Part shown: positions 43,491 to 53,562 of the stretch, piece after piece
How the letters are laid out: the number at the start of each line of letters is the position of its first letter
Numbering within the stretch: the first letter of the stretch is position 1
Notes under the pieces: generated by a model
The model's database searches: none
The model's input: only the letters and a program-made list of their open reading frames with translations
Told to the model about the DNA's origin: nothing
Program-made: the position numbers and the translations under genes
Origin: Lithodes maja
Lineage: Eukaryota > Arthropoda > Malacostraca > Decapoda > Lithodidae
Direction of reading: 5' to 3'
Assembly (NCBI GenBank): GCA_037953745.1
Contig: JBAKBP010013160.1
Coordinates: 1-64,000, forward strand
Length of the DNA: 64,000 nt

Positions 43491-43559
43491 GTATTTTCAA
43501 GTTATATACGCGCTTGACATGTTCTGCTAAGTTGGCATTATTTCCTCGCATCGATTTAC

Positions 43560-43885
43560 TAGTCTATGCATCATGTTATGTTGCAGGTCATGTTATGTTA
43601 AGTGGGTTATGTTGCAGTTCATGTTGCGTTATTATCTGCTATTTAATTTATGTGCCTCAATGTTAAATGGTATAATTTTGTGTTGCACATTTCGTGACAG
43701 TTTTTGTTTCATTAAATTGAAATGTTATGTTGCAGTTCATATTATTGTGTGTTATGATACATGATTTAAAAAATAGAAAGAAAATGGGGAATGGGCCTGG
43801 GTAAATAGATACAAAATAGAGATATGATACAGTTCATGTATTGTTATGTTATCTGCTATGTTACGGTTCACGCTATTTTAGTATT
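43560..43885 (+). repeat. Dispersed TTATGTTGCAGTTCATG motifs
   Basis: The 17-mer TTATGTTGCAGTTCATG or close variants recur at about 43577 (GCAGGTCATG), 43605, 43727 and 43865 (TTACGGTTCA). The same word, TTATGTTACAGTTCATG, forms the acceptor of the exon at 48837. No other feature in 43491-43968. Confidence 0.6.
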
Positions 43886-43968
43886 TGTTATGTGTCTGTT
43901 TATGCTATGATATGTTATTCTATGTTAGGTTAAGTTTTACTTTACCAGTCATCGCTGGCAATGCTTTT

Positions 43969-44193
43969 TAACTATACTCTGTTTAATTTCATCTGACGGT
44001 AAATTGAATCCCATGGTAGCTAATTTTTCGATACTTAATGGAAAAACATATGAAACCACTATGTCTCTACATAATATTAAGATCAAGTATGTATAATTAG
44101 CATCCTATTTCACTACAAAATAGTCAATATATCTGAGAAATCTTTATGGGAAGTTTGCAATATACCGTCAGTTGAAAAGAGACAGAGTATAGT
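43969..44193. mobile_element. Family F MITE, complete
   Basis: AACTATACTCTGTTTAATTTC-type left end and GAAAAGAGACAGAGTATAGTC right end, inverted, with CTGACGGTA on both sides. About 225 bp. Confidence 0.75.
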
Positions 44194-44260
44194 CAATACA
44201 TAACACTTCTAGAGGACTTCTACTAAGGACCTACCACCTATACAATTTGATAGGATAGAT

Positions 44261-45526
44261 GTGTCAGTGCTACTTAGTGAAATCAAGAACACCCAAATGG
44301 AAGTTAAATTACTGAGAGAGTGTACCACAGGTCAAAAAGAAACCATAGTGGACATAAGCAGTGTGGTTTCAAATGTAGCTGACAGAGTGAATAAGTTAGA
44401 AAATAACTCTACTAACGCTCCACCTCAACCACAGGCACAAGTGACACAACAACAGCAGGCTCAGCAGCAGCATCTAGAACAACAGCATCAACAACAACAA
44501 CCACCCATAGGCCTACAACACCACCACCAGCAACAGCAGACTGAACTGCAACAGCTGCAACAACTCCAAACACAACAGCCCCAGCAACAACAGCGACCCA
44601 TACAACAACAGCATCAACAGCAACAACAACAACAGCAGCAACAACCACAACAGCAGCAACAACCACAACAGCAGCAGCACCAGCAGGTGCAACAGCAACA
44701 ACAGCAGGTGCAGCAGCAACAACAGCAGATGCAGCAGCAACAACAGCAGGTGCAGCAGCAACAACAGCAGCAGGTGCAGCAGCAACAACAGCAGCAGGTG
44801 CAGCAGCAACAACAGCAGGTGCAGCAGCAGCAACAGCATCAACAAAAACAACAACACCAGCGACAACTACAACAATCCAAACTAACCCAGCAGCAGCATT
44901 CATATCAAAGGCAACACCAGGTGTGGCAGCAGCAGCGACCACAACAGCAACAACACCGAACACAACAGCAATCTTTATCGTCGGCAACGAGAGAAGATAA
45001 TACAGTGCCAGCTACACCATCCTCAAATTTACCTACACAAACTGAACCAAATGAAGGAGCCAATGCAAGGGAAAACCCATGGACTATGGTCAAATGGGTG
45101 AATGGCAAGCCTCGCTACTCTAGGGAAGGCGAGCAGGTTCACCCTAGACCGAGAAACCAGCCAGGAATTAAAGGTAGGGTCAAGGATACTGGCCTCAATA
45201 CCATCAAAAGGCCCCGACTAGCTAGGGTGTTTGCCACAGGATTCAACCCTAGTGTTACTGCTGAGAATCTCAAGACATACTTGGCTGATAATCTACATAT
45301 AAATATAGAGGTAAGACAGCTGACCACCCTCTCCAGGTCCACTACCTGTGCCTCCTTTTGTATAACTAGCGAATGTCCAGATCCAGATGTTTTCATGAAT
45401 CCTGACCTGTGGCCAGAAGATGCATATGTCAACTGGTACAGAGAACCAAGACAATATCCCAATGAGGACAGTGCAGAGGCTTCTGGGACTTGGAGGCATC
45501 GCACACCACTATCCAACTCGCAGTAA
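44261..45526 (+). CDS. ORF1 with polyglutamine region
   Basis: 421 codons. N-terminal heptad-like segment (EIKNTQMEVKLLRE...VADRVNKLE, residues 7-50) consistent with a coiled coil. A Gln-rich region (about 57-245) is built from CAA/CAG with Val, His and Pro interruptions. A basic linker follows, then about 110 residues (RLARVFATGFNPSV...LTTLSRSTTCASFCIT) that look like the RRM or C-terminal domain of non-LTR ORF1 proteins. No CCHC knuckle. The stop TAA overlaps the ORF2 ATG. Repeat-length variation of the Gln tract is expected. Confidence 0.75.
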   Translation: MSVLLSEIKNTQMEVKLLRECTTGQKETIVDISSVVSNVADRVNKLENNSTNAPPQPQAQVTQQQQAQQQHLEQQHQQQQPPIGLQHHHQQQQTELQQLQQLQTQQPQQQQRPIQQQHQQQQQQQQQQPQQQQQPQQQQHQQVQQQQQQVQQQQQQMQQQQQQVQQQQQQQVQQQQQQQVQQQQQQVQQQQQHQQKQQHQRQLQQSKLTQQQHSYQRQHQVWQQQRPQQQQHRTQQQSLSSATREDNTVPATPSSNLPTQTEPNEGANARENPWTMVKWVNGKPRYSREGEQVHPRPRNQPGIKGRVKDTGLNTIKRPRLARVFATGFNPSVTAENLKTYLADNLHINIEVRQLTTLSRSTTCASFCITSECPDPDVFMNPDLWPEDAYVNWYREPRQYPNEDSAEASGTWRHRTPLSNSQ

Positions 45527-48369
45527 TGGAGGGGATACCAACAACAGCAGCAAGTATAAAAGTAACTTCATACAATTGCAGAGGACTCCCCAAAACAAAG
45601 AGGAATCTCCTGTTGCGACCTGACATCGTATCTACATTAAGGACCAGTGACATAGTCTGCCTTCAGGAAACCTGGTACACAAAACAGGACTTAGGTAATT
45701 TGAACATATTAGATAAAGATTTCCATGGGTACGGGGTCTCCACTACGGACACACGTGATGGTATTGTGGCAGGTCACCCCCCAGGGGGAGTTGCAATAAT
45801 GTGGAGATCGTGCCTAGATAGTGTAATTAAAACCATTGAGACAAATTTAAGCTGGTGTGCGGGAATACAGCTGGAAGTGGGACACAGAAAATTTGCAATA
45901 TTTTGTGTTTACTTACCGTATCAGTGTGCAGAAAATGAAGAACTTTATTTGGAAAAGTTAGGGGAGCTTGGTGGCCTAATTTCTGAATTAGAGATAACGT
46001 GTTACTCAGTGGTAGGTGATTGGAATGCTACCCCTCACGAGTTGGGTGGTTCCATGTTTGCTAAACATATGTTAAGGTTTTGTGAGGAGCAAGGTTTAAT
46101 TTTGTCCTCCAAAAACCTGCTTCCAGAAAATAGCTATACATATGTTAGTGAAGCATGGGAGACCAGGTCGTGGCTTGATCATGCAATCTCTAGCTCTGAC
46201 TTTCATGACTCTATCTCAGAAATGGCCATAAGATACGACATTACGGATGACGACCACATACCTATAGAATTAACAATCCAAATTAATAAGGCACCGGAAA
46301 TAACAGAAACTAGCAATAGCATCAAGGCAAAAGTTCCATGGAATGTAATCTCAAATGAAGAGTGCCAAATGTACTGTGATAAAACCAAAGACTTATTAAA
46401 TAGGGTGCAATATGATGGTAATGGTGTAGCACAATGCAGGGATCCAAAATGTAGTGATGCACAACACAGAAAGGACATTATTAAATTTTACAATAGTATA
46501 ATAGATTCTTTATCAAAAGCGGGGGAAAGTATTTTTAATAGCCATAAATATAAGTCCTCATTCAATAAGCCAGGTTGGCAAGACTATGTGGCTGACCTGT
46601 ATCAGGCCTCCAGAGATGCTAGGTCTCATTGGCTTGAAGTAGGTCAGCCTAGACAGGGGCCTATATTTGAACTTCACAAAAGAGCAAAGGCTAGGACCAA
46701 ATATGCCATTAGATTTATTAAGCAAAATGAAAACCAATTAAGGAAGGAAGCCCTTGCAAAGAGTCTGGCAGAAAAGGATACTAACTGTTTTTGGAAGGAC
46801 ATCAGATCCATGCAAAATTGTAACACACCATTACCTGTCAGTGTTGAGGGGGTTACGGGTGAAGAGAACATTGCTGACTTATGGAAAACTCATTTTAAGG
46901 AACTACTTAACAGTGTAAACCAAAGGTCTACTAATGGTGCAATTCAATATGTGAAAGATAGTAATTATGAAGACATTAAAGTGACTGAAAGTGATCTTGA
47001 GAATGCCATAAGAAAACTTAACCTAAATAAAGCTTGTGGGCTGGATGGTATATATGCAGAACATCTTAAATATGCAGATAAGTTGTTAATAGATAAACTT
47101 AGTTCTTGCATCACCAGTCTATTTACGCATGGTGTCCTGCCGGAGTCTATGATATCCGTAATACTTGTTCCTGTCATTAAAGATAAATCAGGTAAAATTA
47201 CAGCAAAAGACAACTACCGCCCAGTAGCACTTGCTAGTGTGGTGAGTAAGGTAGTTGAAATGATAATGCTAGAAAGAATGTCTGCATATATTGTCACCAG
47301 CAGCAATCAGTTTGGCTTTAAGAAAAATCACGGCACAGACCAATGCATATATGTGCTGAAAGAAGTGATTGATACATACAACAAGCTAAATAGCTCAATT
47401 TTCTCTTGTTTTCTTGATGCAAGTAAGGCTTTTGATAGGGTGTGTCACAAAACCTTATTTGAAAAATTAGTTAACAGGGGAGTGCCTAGCTATATTGTTA
47501 GGATACTTATTTTCTGGTATGCTAATCAAAAAATGTGTGTAAGATGGGGCAACATCCTGTCAGGATCTTTCGCCGTAACCAATGGTGTTAGGCAGGGGGG
47601 GATATTGTCTCCGTATCTTTTCAACGTCTACATGGATGATCTTAGTCTGGAGCTGAACAAGACTCGCACTGGGTGCTGTATTGGCAGCACCATTGTAAAT
47701 CATCTCATGTATGCTGATGACCTAGCCTTAATCGCGCCCTCTGGAGCAGGACTGGATAAATTATTAAGAGTATGTGAAAAATTTGGAATCGAACATTCAG
47801 TCAAATTTAATCCTATAAAGAGCAATATCATAATATTTAAATCTAACCTTCTATTGAAATCAAAGCTACCTAAATTCCATTTGTATGAAGAAATTATAGA
47901 AGAAGTAAGTAAAGTAAAGTATCTAGGACACTATATTTCATGTGATCGCTCAGATGATGAGGATATGGGTCGTCAGCGAAGGCAACTTTACATGCAGGGA
48001 AATTCAATGTTAAGAAAATTTCATATGTGCACATGGGATACAAAAATAACATTGTTCAACTCCTACTGCTCACCAATGTATACAGCACAACTATGGTGGA
48101 ACTATAAGAAAATTACAGTGAATAGACTAAGTATCTCATATCACAATATCATGAAAATGTTTCTGGGGCTCTCAAAATATGAGAGTACAAGTACGCTATG
48201 TGCCTATATGAACTTACACTGTTACAAATCACTCATTAGAAAGCTAACATATAAATTCATTCAGCGCCTTAACACTTCTGAGAACAGGATCATTAAAATG
48301 CTACAAACTCCAAGCATAGTGTACACCTCCAGGATCCAGGCACACTGGAGGAAGTTGCTCTATATTTAA
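45526..48369 (+). CDS. ORF2 (endonuclease-RT) of the CR1/L2-like element
   Basis: Open for 947 codons from the ATG at 45526; an in-frame start at 45490 would add 12. I chose 45526 because it forms TAATG with the ORF1 stop, a known stop-restart arrangement in two-ORF retroelements. AP endonuclease: TSYNCRGL, CLQETWYT, VVGDWNATP, DDDHIPIEL. RT: NKACGLDGIYAEHLK, DNYRPVALASV, NQFGFKKNHGTDQ, FLDASKAFDRV, GVRQGGILSPYLFN, LMYADDLALIA, then VKYLGHYISCD. C-terminal region CTWDTKITLFNSYCSPMYTA. All key RT residues present and no internal stop. Confidence 0.85.
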   Translation: MEGIPTTAASIKVTSYNCRGLPKTKRNLLLRPDIVSTLRTSDIVCLQETWYTKQDLGNLNILDKDFHGYGVSTTDTRDGIVAGHPPGGVAIMWRSCLDSVIKTIETNLSWCAGIQLEVGHRKFAIFCVYLPYQCAENEELYLEKLGELGGLISELEITCYSVVGDWNATPHELGGSMFAKHMLRFCEEQGLILSSKNLLPENSYTYVSEAWETRSWLDHAISSSDFHDSISEMAIRYDITDDDHIPIELTIQINKAPEITETSNSIKAKVPWNVISNEECQMYCDKTKDLLNRVQYDGNGVAQCRDPKCSDAQHRKDIIKFYNSIIDSLSKAGESIFNSHKYKSSFNKPGWQDYVADLYQASRDARSHWLEVGQPRQGPIFELHKRAKARTKYAIRFIKQNENQLRKEALAKSLAEKDTNCFWKDIRSMQNCNTPLPVSVEGVTGEENIADLWKTHFKELLNSVNQRSTNGAIQYVKDSNYEDIKVTESDLENAIRKLNLNKACGLDGIYAEHLKYADKLLIDKLSSCITSLFTHGVLPESMISVILVPVIKDKSGKITAKDNYRPVALASVVSKVVEMIMLERMSAYIVTSSNQFGFKKNHGTDQCIYVLKEVIDTYNKLNSSIFSCFLDASKAFDRVCHKTLFEKLVNRGVPSYIVRILIFWYANQKMCVRWGNILSGSFAVTNGVRQGGILSPYLFNVYMDDLSLELNKTRTGCCIGSTIVNHLMYADDLALIAPSGAGLDKLLRVCEKFGIEHSVKFNPIKSNIIIFKSNLLLKSKLPKFHLYEEIIEEVSKVKYLGHYISCDRSDDEDMGRQRRQLYMQGNSMLRKFHMCTWDTKITLFNSYCSPMYTAQLWWNYKKITVNRLSISYHNIMKMFLGLSKYESTSTLCAYMNLHCYKSLIRKLTYKFIQRLNTSENRIIKMLQTPSIVYTSRIQAHWRKLLYI

Positions 48370-48836
48370 CCTTAAGTAATGATTTCAGGTCTGCTACTCT
48401 ACAGAATTAGCATACCGGTACTGATCCTCATAGTGCAGTACAGTACCGATATTCCTATACTGTACTGTAGCAACATACTGTACCGGAAGCTAAATGATGT
48501 GAGGCATGGTACTGTACATAATTAGGACAGTGGTTTTGGTAACACAGTAGTTTGATGACCACTGTTTTTGGTTGAGGCAGTGCTGTGAACTACATGATAG
48601 CAAGCTGGGTATTATTTAATTTATTTTTATTTTATGTAGCCTATGTACAGTAGCTTATATATATATTTATATATATTTATGTTACTGTAAGGTATATATG
48701 GACCCCAGTATGGTCCCCTATGTACTGTGTGAGTCTGAAATAAAGTATTATTATTATATTATTATTATTATTATTAATTGTCAATGTTATGCTGTGTTGA
48801 GCTATGTTAATATATCATAATTATGTTATGTTACAG

Positions 48837-48938
48837 TTCATGCCCCCACTGTATCATATCCGGCAACGCTACTCACCCAGTGTTTACGGGAACCCTCATC
48901 ACGATGCTCAACATGTTCGCTAAGACCCTCGGCAGATG
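48837..48938 (+). CDS. Ionotropic receptor (IR) exon, start of ligand-binding domain
   Basis: Acceptor TTATGTTACAG; donor GTTAGT at 48939. 102 bp read as 1 + 33 codons + 2, containing SCPHCIISGNATHPVFTG and LITMLNMFAKTLGR. The pattern PH-hydrophobic...F-G-hydrophobic-M-L--FA--LG is that of the first ligand-binding lobe (S1) of arthropod IRs, which detect chemicals in chemosensory neurons. The 2-nt overhang matches the 1-nt start of the exon at 53831, so they join in frame. Donor is non-ideal (GTTAGT) and is followed 19 bp later by a family C MITE. Confidence 0.65.
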
Positions 48939-48957
48939 GTTAGTCCGGAAGTGTGGC

Positions 48958-49172
48958 TTAAGCCGGTATCACACGAGAGCATTTAGTCAACATTCGATGT
49001 TCAACATTTTTCTGGCAACATTTCTGGAATGTTTTGCCCTAGTATCGGGAACTAGAATGATAGTAGATGAATTTAGGTAACCGAAATATTATATATGTTG
49101 ACTTCATAAGCTGCCAGACCAGTGTTGAGCATAAATGTTGAGTGATAAAGCACTCGTGTGATACCAGGTTTA
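48958..49172. mobile_element. Family C MITE copy 5
   Basis: TTAAGCCGGTATCACACGAG to GCACTCGTGTGATACCAGG. Complete, about 215 bp, inside the IR intron. Confidence 0.85.
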
Positions 49173-49335
49173 CTTATACCTTGTCTATATAATTTACTAC
49201 CATTTATCTATCTGTTTATGAAAATACTGTATATTTAATATATATAATTTTCAATATCACATAACACATTGTTCTTGAATAAGATTAAATGAGATGAAAG
49301 CATGCTTGAGTAACTATTCATCTGTTTATATTATT

Positions 49336-49337
<2 letters not shown>

Positions 49338-49394
<57 letters not shown>
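49338..49394. repeat. (TA)n microsatellite left of the Penelope-like element
   Basis: About 28 TA units immediately abutting the left inverted arm. 49173-49337 is unique AT-rich intron. Confidence 0.95.
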
Positions 49395-49397
<3 letters not shown>

Positions 49398-49436
49398 AAA
49401 CTCGCTAGGAAAATTGAAACAATGGAACACCAAGCT

Positions 49437-49466
49437 TTCGTCTATTCTCTCAAGACATCTTCAGGG
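49437..49466 (-). ncRNA. Hammerhead-like core, left arm
   Basis: Reverse complement of the motif described at 51462-51490, carried by the inverted arm. Confidence 0.3.
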
Positions 49467-49923
49467 TAATACAAGAAAACAGGGGGAGAGTGAGGCTTAA
49501 ATACCCGTCCTAAATCATCTGTGAGTTGCTAACTAGCATATAAATACAAAAAGTGTTGCCAGCCTACTGCCTGTTGCCATATTTTTAGGACCATACTTAA
49601 TTTATATACAAAATATATATGTACATATATACATTGAAATGTGCCTAACAATACAATCTAATCATATATACAATTTGATACACCTCAATGAACTTGCAGA
49701 TCCCTTTCAAACTGTTATCGTAACTTATGTAAATATGAAGACAACATATACCTGTAGAAATACATATAATTACATATACATACACATATACATGCATACT
49801 GTATACACACATACATTACATACATACACATAAAAAATACATATATAAGAAAAATAGAAAAAGAAACAACAAATTATGGGAGTCTGCCGAAAGCCGAAAG
49901 CTCACACAAGGCAGATCCTGTCA

Positions 49924-50713
49924 CTTAAAATTTAAAGTATATAGAAAGCCGACTCTTGTAGATTCCTATATTCATTTTTTCTCCAACCATCATATTAAAG
50001 TAAAACTGTCAATTTTTTCAGGTATGTTTCTAAGAGCATTAAGGATATGTAACCCAGAATTCATAGATAACGAATACAAACAAATCTATAATCTAGCCAA
50101 GACACTCTGCTATCCTGAAAGTCTTGTTGATCAAAGTTTAGCCAAAGCCGAAAAAACCTTCTATAATGTAAATAATAAAGCTCCCTTTTCAAGGAAAAAT
50201 ATCTTAGTTTTGCCATATCATGATGGCAACATCATCACACCTCTCACAACATCTCTCAAGAATTTGAATATAAATGTAGTATTAAATTATGAAAACTCCG
50301 TCAAGTCTACTTTGATCAAAAACAGCCCTAAAAATGATGCAGGTGGTGTATATTTCATTCCGTGGTAAAGGATGTAATGACATATACATGGACAAACTGG
50401 AAAAATATTAGAGGTGAGAGTTAAACAACACAAACAATCAGTAAGGTCAGCTCAAGTATCTAATGGTATTTTTAAACATAAACAAAGACAAAACCATCAT
50501 GCAAATTGGGATGAGGCTAAGATGATCTACTGGTCAAGCTGCTATTATGAAAGACTATTTGCCGAGTCCGCCTTGATCAGAGATTGTATAAACACTATGA
50601 ATCTAAATGATGGCCTTTACAAAATAGATAACATCCTGCTAAATCTCCTCAATGAAAATGATAAAATAAAAAGAGCTAGAAATAGATGTCCAGACCGTCA
50701 GATTATAGATTGA
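49924..50713 (+). pseudogene. Penelope-like ORF, C-terminal part with degenerate GIY-YIG endonuclease
   Basis: Open from about 49924 (KVYRKPTLVDSYIHFFS) to 50368, through FLRALRICNPEFID, LCYPESLVDQSLAKAEK, VLPYHDGN and TLIKNSPKNDAGGVYFIP. Then at least two frame changes (50350-50413), where the GIY-YIG motif should complete (GVY present, YIG replaced by IYM). 50414-50713 continues with RVKQHKQSVRSAQ, IFKHKQRQNHHANWDEAKM and ESALIRDCINTMNLNDGLYK to a stop. The RT core is absent, so this is a 5'-truncated dead copy. Confidence 0.85.
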
Positions 50714-51461
50714 AACAGCTTGTAGTTTGACACCTGACCCTTTATGTGAGGTCTATCCTCATAGTATTAGATTGTTAGGTACCTTATTAATACTATACAC
50801 ATGAGGTATGATCACTATATATTTTTTTTGTGTTTTGTTTTGTTTTATAATAATTATTGTATATATGTATGTTAATGTATGTATACAGTACATGTGTGTG
50901 TGTAAGTAGGTGTGTGTATGTATATGTGTGTTTATGTATAATTTATATACTGTGTAGCTGTAGCCAGGTGTGGGCTATTCGTCCTTATAAGTAGGGTTTG
51001 GTATGGGTAGGATCTGCCTTGTGTGACCTTTCGGCTTTCGGCAGACTCCCATAATTTTGTGTTTCTTTTTCTATTTTTCTTATATATGTATTTTTTATGT
51101 GTATGTATGTAATGTATGTGTGTATACAGTATGCATGTATATGTGTATGTATATGTAATTATATGTATTTCTACAGGTATATGTTGTCTTCATATTTACA
51201 TAAGTTACGATAACAGTTTGAAAGGGATCTGCAAGTTCATTGAGGTGTATCAAATTGTATATATGATTAGATTGTATTGTTAGGCACATTTCAATGTATA
51301 CATGTACATATATTTTGTATATAAATTAAGTATGTTCCTAAAAATATGGCAACAGGCAGTAGGCTGGCAACACTTTTTGTATTTATATGCTAGTTAGCAA
51401 CTCACAGATGATTTAGGACGGGTATTTAAGCCTCACTCTCCCCCTGTTTTCTTGTATTACC

Positions 51462-51490
51462 CTGAAGATGTCTTGAGAGAATAGACGAAA
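51462..51490 (+). ncRNA. Hammerhead-like core in Penelope pseudo-LTR
   Basis: CTGAAGA (fits CUGANGA), stem II GTCT/AGAC with a 9-nt loop, then GAAA. Hammerhead ribozymes are known from Penelope-like pseudo-LTRs. I could not place stem III and the cleavage site, so this is only a candidate. Confidence 0.35.
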
Positions 51491-51567
51491 GCTTGGTGTT
51501 CCATTGTTTCAATTTTCCTAGCGAGTTTTACTACATAATTTGATCACACATATTTGTGATTTTACCT

Positions 51568-51572
<5 letters not shown>

Positions 51573-51631
<59 letters not shown>
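51573..51631. repeat. (TA)n microsatellite right of the Penelope-like element
   Basis: About 29 TA units, followed by a short T run. Confidence 0.95.
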
Positions 51632-51640
<9 letters not shown>

Positions 51641-51808
51641 GGGCGGGCCAGACGCCTTAATTTCCGAGAAGGGGTGGCCATAAATAGTAGGTGTTTGTCA
51701 CGAATAGCTAGGTTAAGTTGCTCTGGCCTGACATCTACCAATAACATTTTGACAGTGCGAGCTCGATCCGCCGACCCTTTGATCAGCAGCTGACGCTCTA
51801 ATGACTAT
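51632..51808 (-). repeat. tRNA-derived SINE
   Basis: Read on the minus strand: a tRNA-like head ATTAGAGCGTCAGCTGCTGA with B-box-like GGCGGATCGAGCTC, about 130 bp of body, and an A-rich 3' end (T run at 51632-51640 on the plus strand). Confidence 0.5.
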
Positions 51809-52103
51809 ATATATATATGGAACAAGGTTTTCAAACACCACCAGCACCATCGACGCCCCCAGCAGCATCACTATCCAACAACCCCCAGAGTCTGAAGTGA
51901 GGCTCACCTACCCCTAGGCTCCCAACTCCACCAGGAAATAGCCCTGTAGACTTGAGGGAAGTTGACGTCAGCCATATTGTGTTTGCCGACACCGCCCCTG
52001 AACCAGTGCCCCTCCTGTTGCTGCGGCCGGAGCCTCCCAACCTCACCACACATCCCTCACCCAATCAGGGACCCCGAGCGAGATATGGGAAAAGGAGGAA
52101 GCT
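51809..52103. other. Coding-like but unassigned sequence
   Basis: GC-richer than its surroundings. One frame (REVDVSHIVFADTAPEPVP) is open for about 50 codons into the next MITE. No family recognised; probably a decayed element. Confidence 0.3.
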
Positions 52104-52331
52104 AATTGACCACTTGCGAGTTTCGTTCTATAAGGAAGTTGTAGCTGTAGACATCGATATTTAGCAGAATTAACAGCTAAAACATGGTCATAGTACATTC
52201 ATAAATACATAAAACCCAATTCAACATACCTTTTATTCATCAGAAATCTACATTAATATTGTATATCTATTTGATATCAATGTTTACGGCTCCAACTTCC
52301 TTATAGCTTGAAACTAGCAAGTGGTCAACTG
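52104..52331. mobile_element. Family D MITE copy
   Basis: TTGACCACTTGCGAGTTTC left end and GAAACTAGCAAGTGGTCAA right end, with ATATTTAGCAGAATTAACAG inside. Confidence 0.85.
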
Positions 52332-53390
52332 GCTAGATTCCCTAGGAGCTGAATACCTCCAAGTACACCTCTGACCTTTGCTCTCTTGCAGATCAGGAGT
52401 TGGAAACCCTAATCCTCCCTGGCCTGTTTTTGGTCCAATGAAGAGTACCAGACAGGCTGCTAGATCCAGGCCAGGGTCATAATTAAGGGCAGGCACACCA
52501 GTTCCCAGCACACAAGTTCGTACGCTCGTAACGAGAAAGGAACTTGCCCTCCTCCCTCCTTCTTGCACCTTCAGCATCACCAGACCTCCCCTGCATCAGA
52601 TCAATGTATTAAGGACCTAAGAGACTTATTGAATAAGACAAATGTGACAGACAGGCATGACAAGCCCTCACTAGAAAGAGAAATCCTAGACGTCTCAAAT
52701 CCGCCACCAAACCATGACCTTCAGTAGAAGATCAACAACTGTGTGGAGTTGAAAGACTTGTTAAACCCAAACGACGACTTCTTAGAGCAGCTGAGTCGTG
52801 AGCAGCAGGAGGAGCTCCCTAGGACGATATGTGAATGGAAGAAGGACTCCCCTGGACCCCTAGAACTATCCAAACCAAAGCCCTGCAGCAGAGAGCAACC
52901 TTATGGCAACACCAACTTTAGGAGAGGACTAGCTGTACGACACCCCTAGTAAATGCCGACGAGAAGACAGAGGAAGCAGCCGTTTTCACACACCCTTCCT
53001 CAGCATCCCCTTAGGCGGCGTCATGGCAGATAGAGTCCCTCTCCTCAGCTACCTAGCATTCAACACCCCTAGCAATGTCCGTATGCCAACGTCATCACCT
53101 CTTTCCACTTTCCAACTTGCTATAAAACCCCTAGAAACAGCTGGGCCATATACCGCCACTGTACTCACCCTACAACTCCCCCACATTTGATTAATAGACT
53201 CACCCAAATATAGCACCAAGAACGAGGAGATGAGAAGCCACCTGCACGACCAAAAACACCTGAACAAGGAGAGCCGAGTGTCTACCCTGAAGCTACGAGT
53301 CCCGTTAGGCAAGGTTAATCCCTGGTTGACCTGACCCAGCCAATAAGTACTATAGTTCATCCATTATAGGGTCACCAGAAATCGTGACCC
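52332..53390. other. Intronic sequence with coding-like scraps, no gene assigned
   Basis: One short frame at 52743-52949 (ELKDLLNPNDDFLEQLSREQ...) has coding-like composition but no recognised domain and no obvious splice borders. It may be debris of a gag-like gene. The exons on either side (48837, 53831) join in phase, so no IR exon is needed here. Confidence 0.3.
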
Positions 53391-53562
53391 CACCTCTGTA
53401 ACTCAAAAGGGCTAGAGCAAATGGGCTGTATTTTTTCACACCTAGACCCTGGCTGATTCTTCCCAAATGGTAGAAATATTACTTCGATTACTCCAGTTGT
53501 TTTTTTCATTATAGACGTTAGTGGTCAATATGTTTTACCTAATTATAAGGAATAGACTATAA
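53391..53562. mobile_element. Family E MITE, left end missing
   Basis: TCTGTAACTCAAAAGGGCTAG through TTACTTCGATTACTCCAGTT to AAGGAATAGACTATA. Confidence 0.7.

Larger units (their letters stand above)
44200..48778 (+). mobile_element. CR1/L2-group-like non-LTR retrotransposon
   Basis: Two overlapping ORFs (AP endonuclease and RT in ORF2, no RNase H) and an (ATT)n tail at 48745-48778 after an AATAAAG signal. The 5' limit is uncertain and no target duplication was recognised. Inserted in the intron just 58 bp before the IR exon at 48837. Clade inferred from domain content and from L2-like C-terminal motifs. Confidence 0.75.
49395..51531 (+). mobile_element. Penelope-like element remnant with 525-bp inverted arms
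   Basis: The left arm 49395-49919 and right arm 51008-51531 are near-identical in opposite orientation (ends GTAAAACTCGCTAGGAAAAT and its complement). Such inverted or direct terminal copies (pseudo-LTRs) are characteristic of Penelope-like elements. Only the C-terminal coding part lies between them. (TA)n on both sides suggests insertion into a TA microsatellite. Confidence 0.85.

Noticed and set aside
42850..43530. Repetitive hydrophobic protein (LPLFHYQYTHLC-type)
   Set aside because: 42-bp satellite, open in several frames of both strands.
44412..44987. Ala/Val-rich or Leu-rich proteins antisense to the Gln tract
   Set aside because: Mirror frames of CAA/CAG repeats; the sense frame belongs to a retroelement ORF1 followed by an RT ORF.
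51952..52103. REVDVSHIVFADT frame as another IR exon
   Set aside because: Starts like the EVDV exon but diverges at once, has no clear acceptor, and neighbouring exons already join in phase without it.
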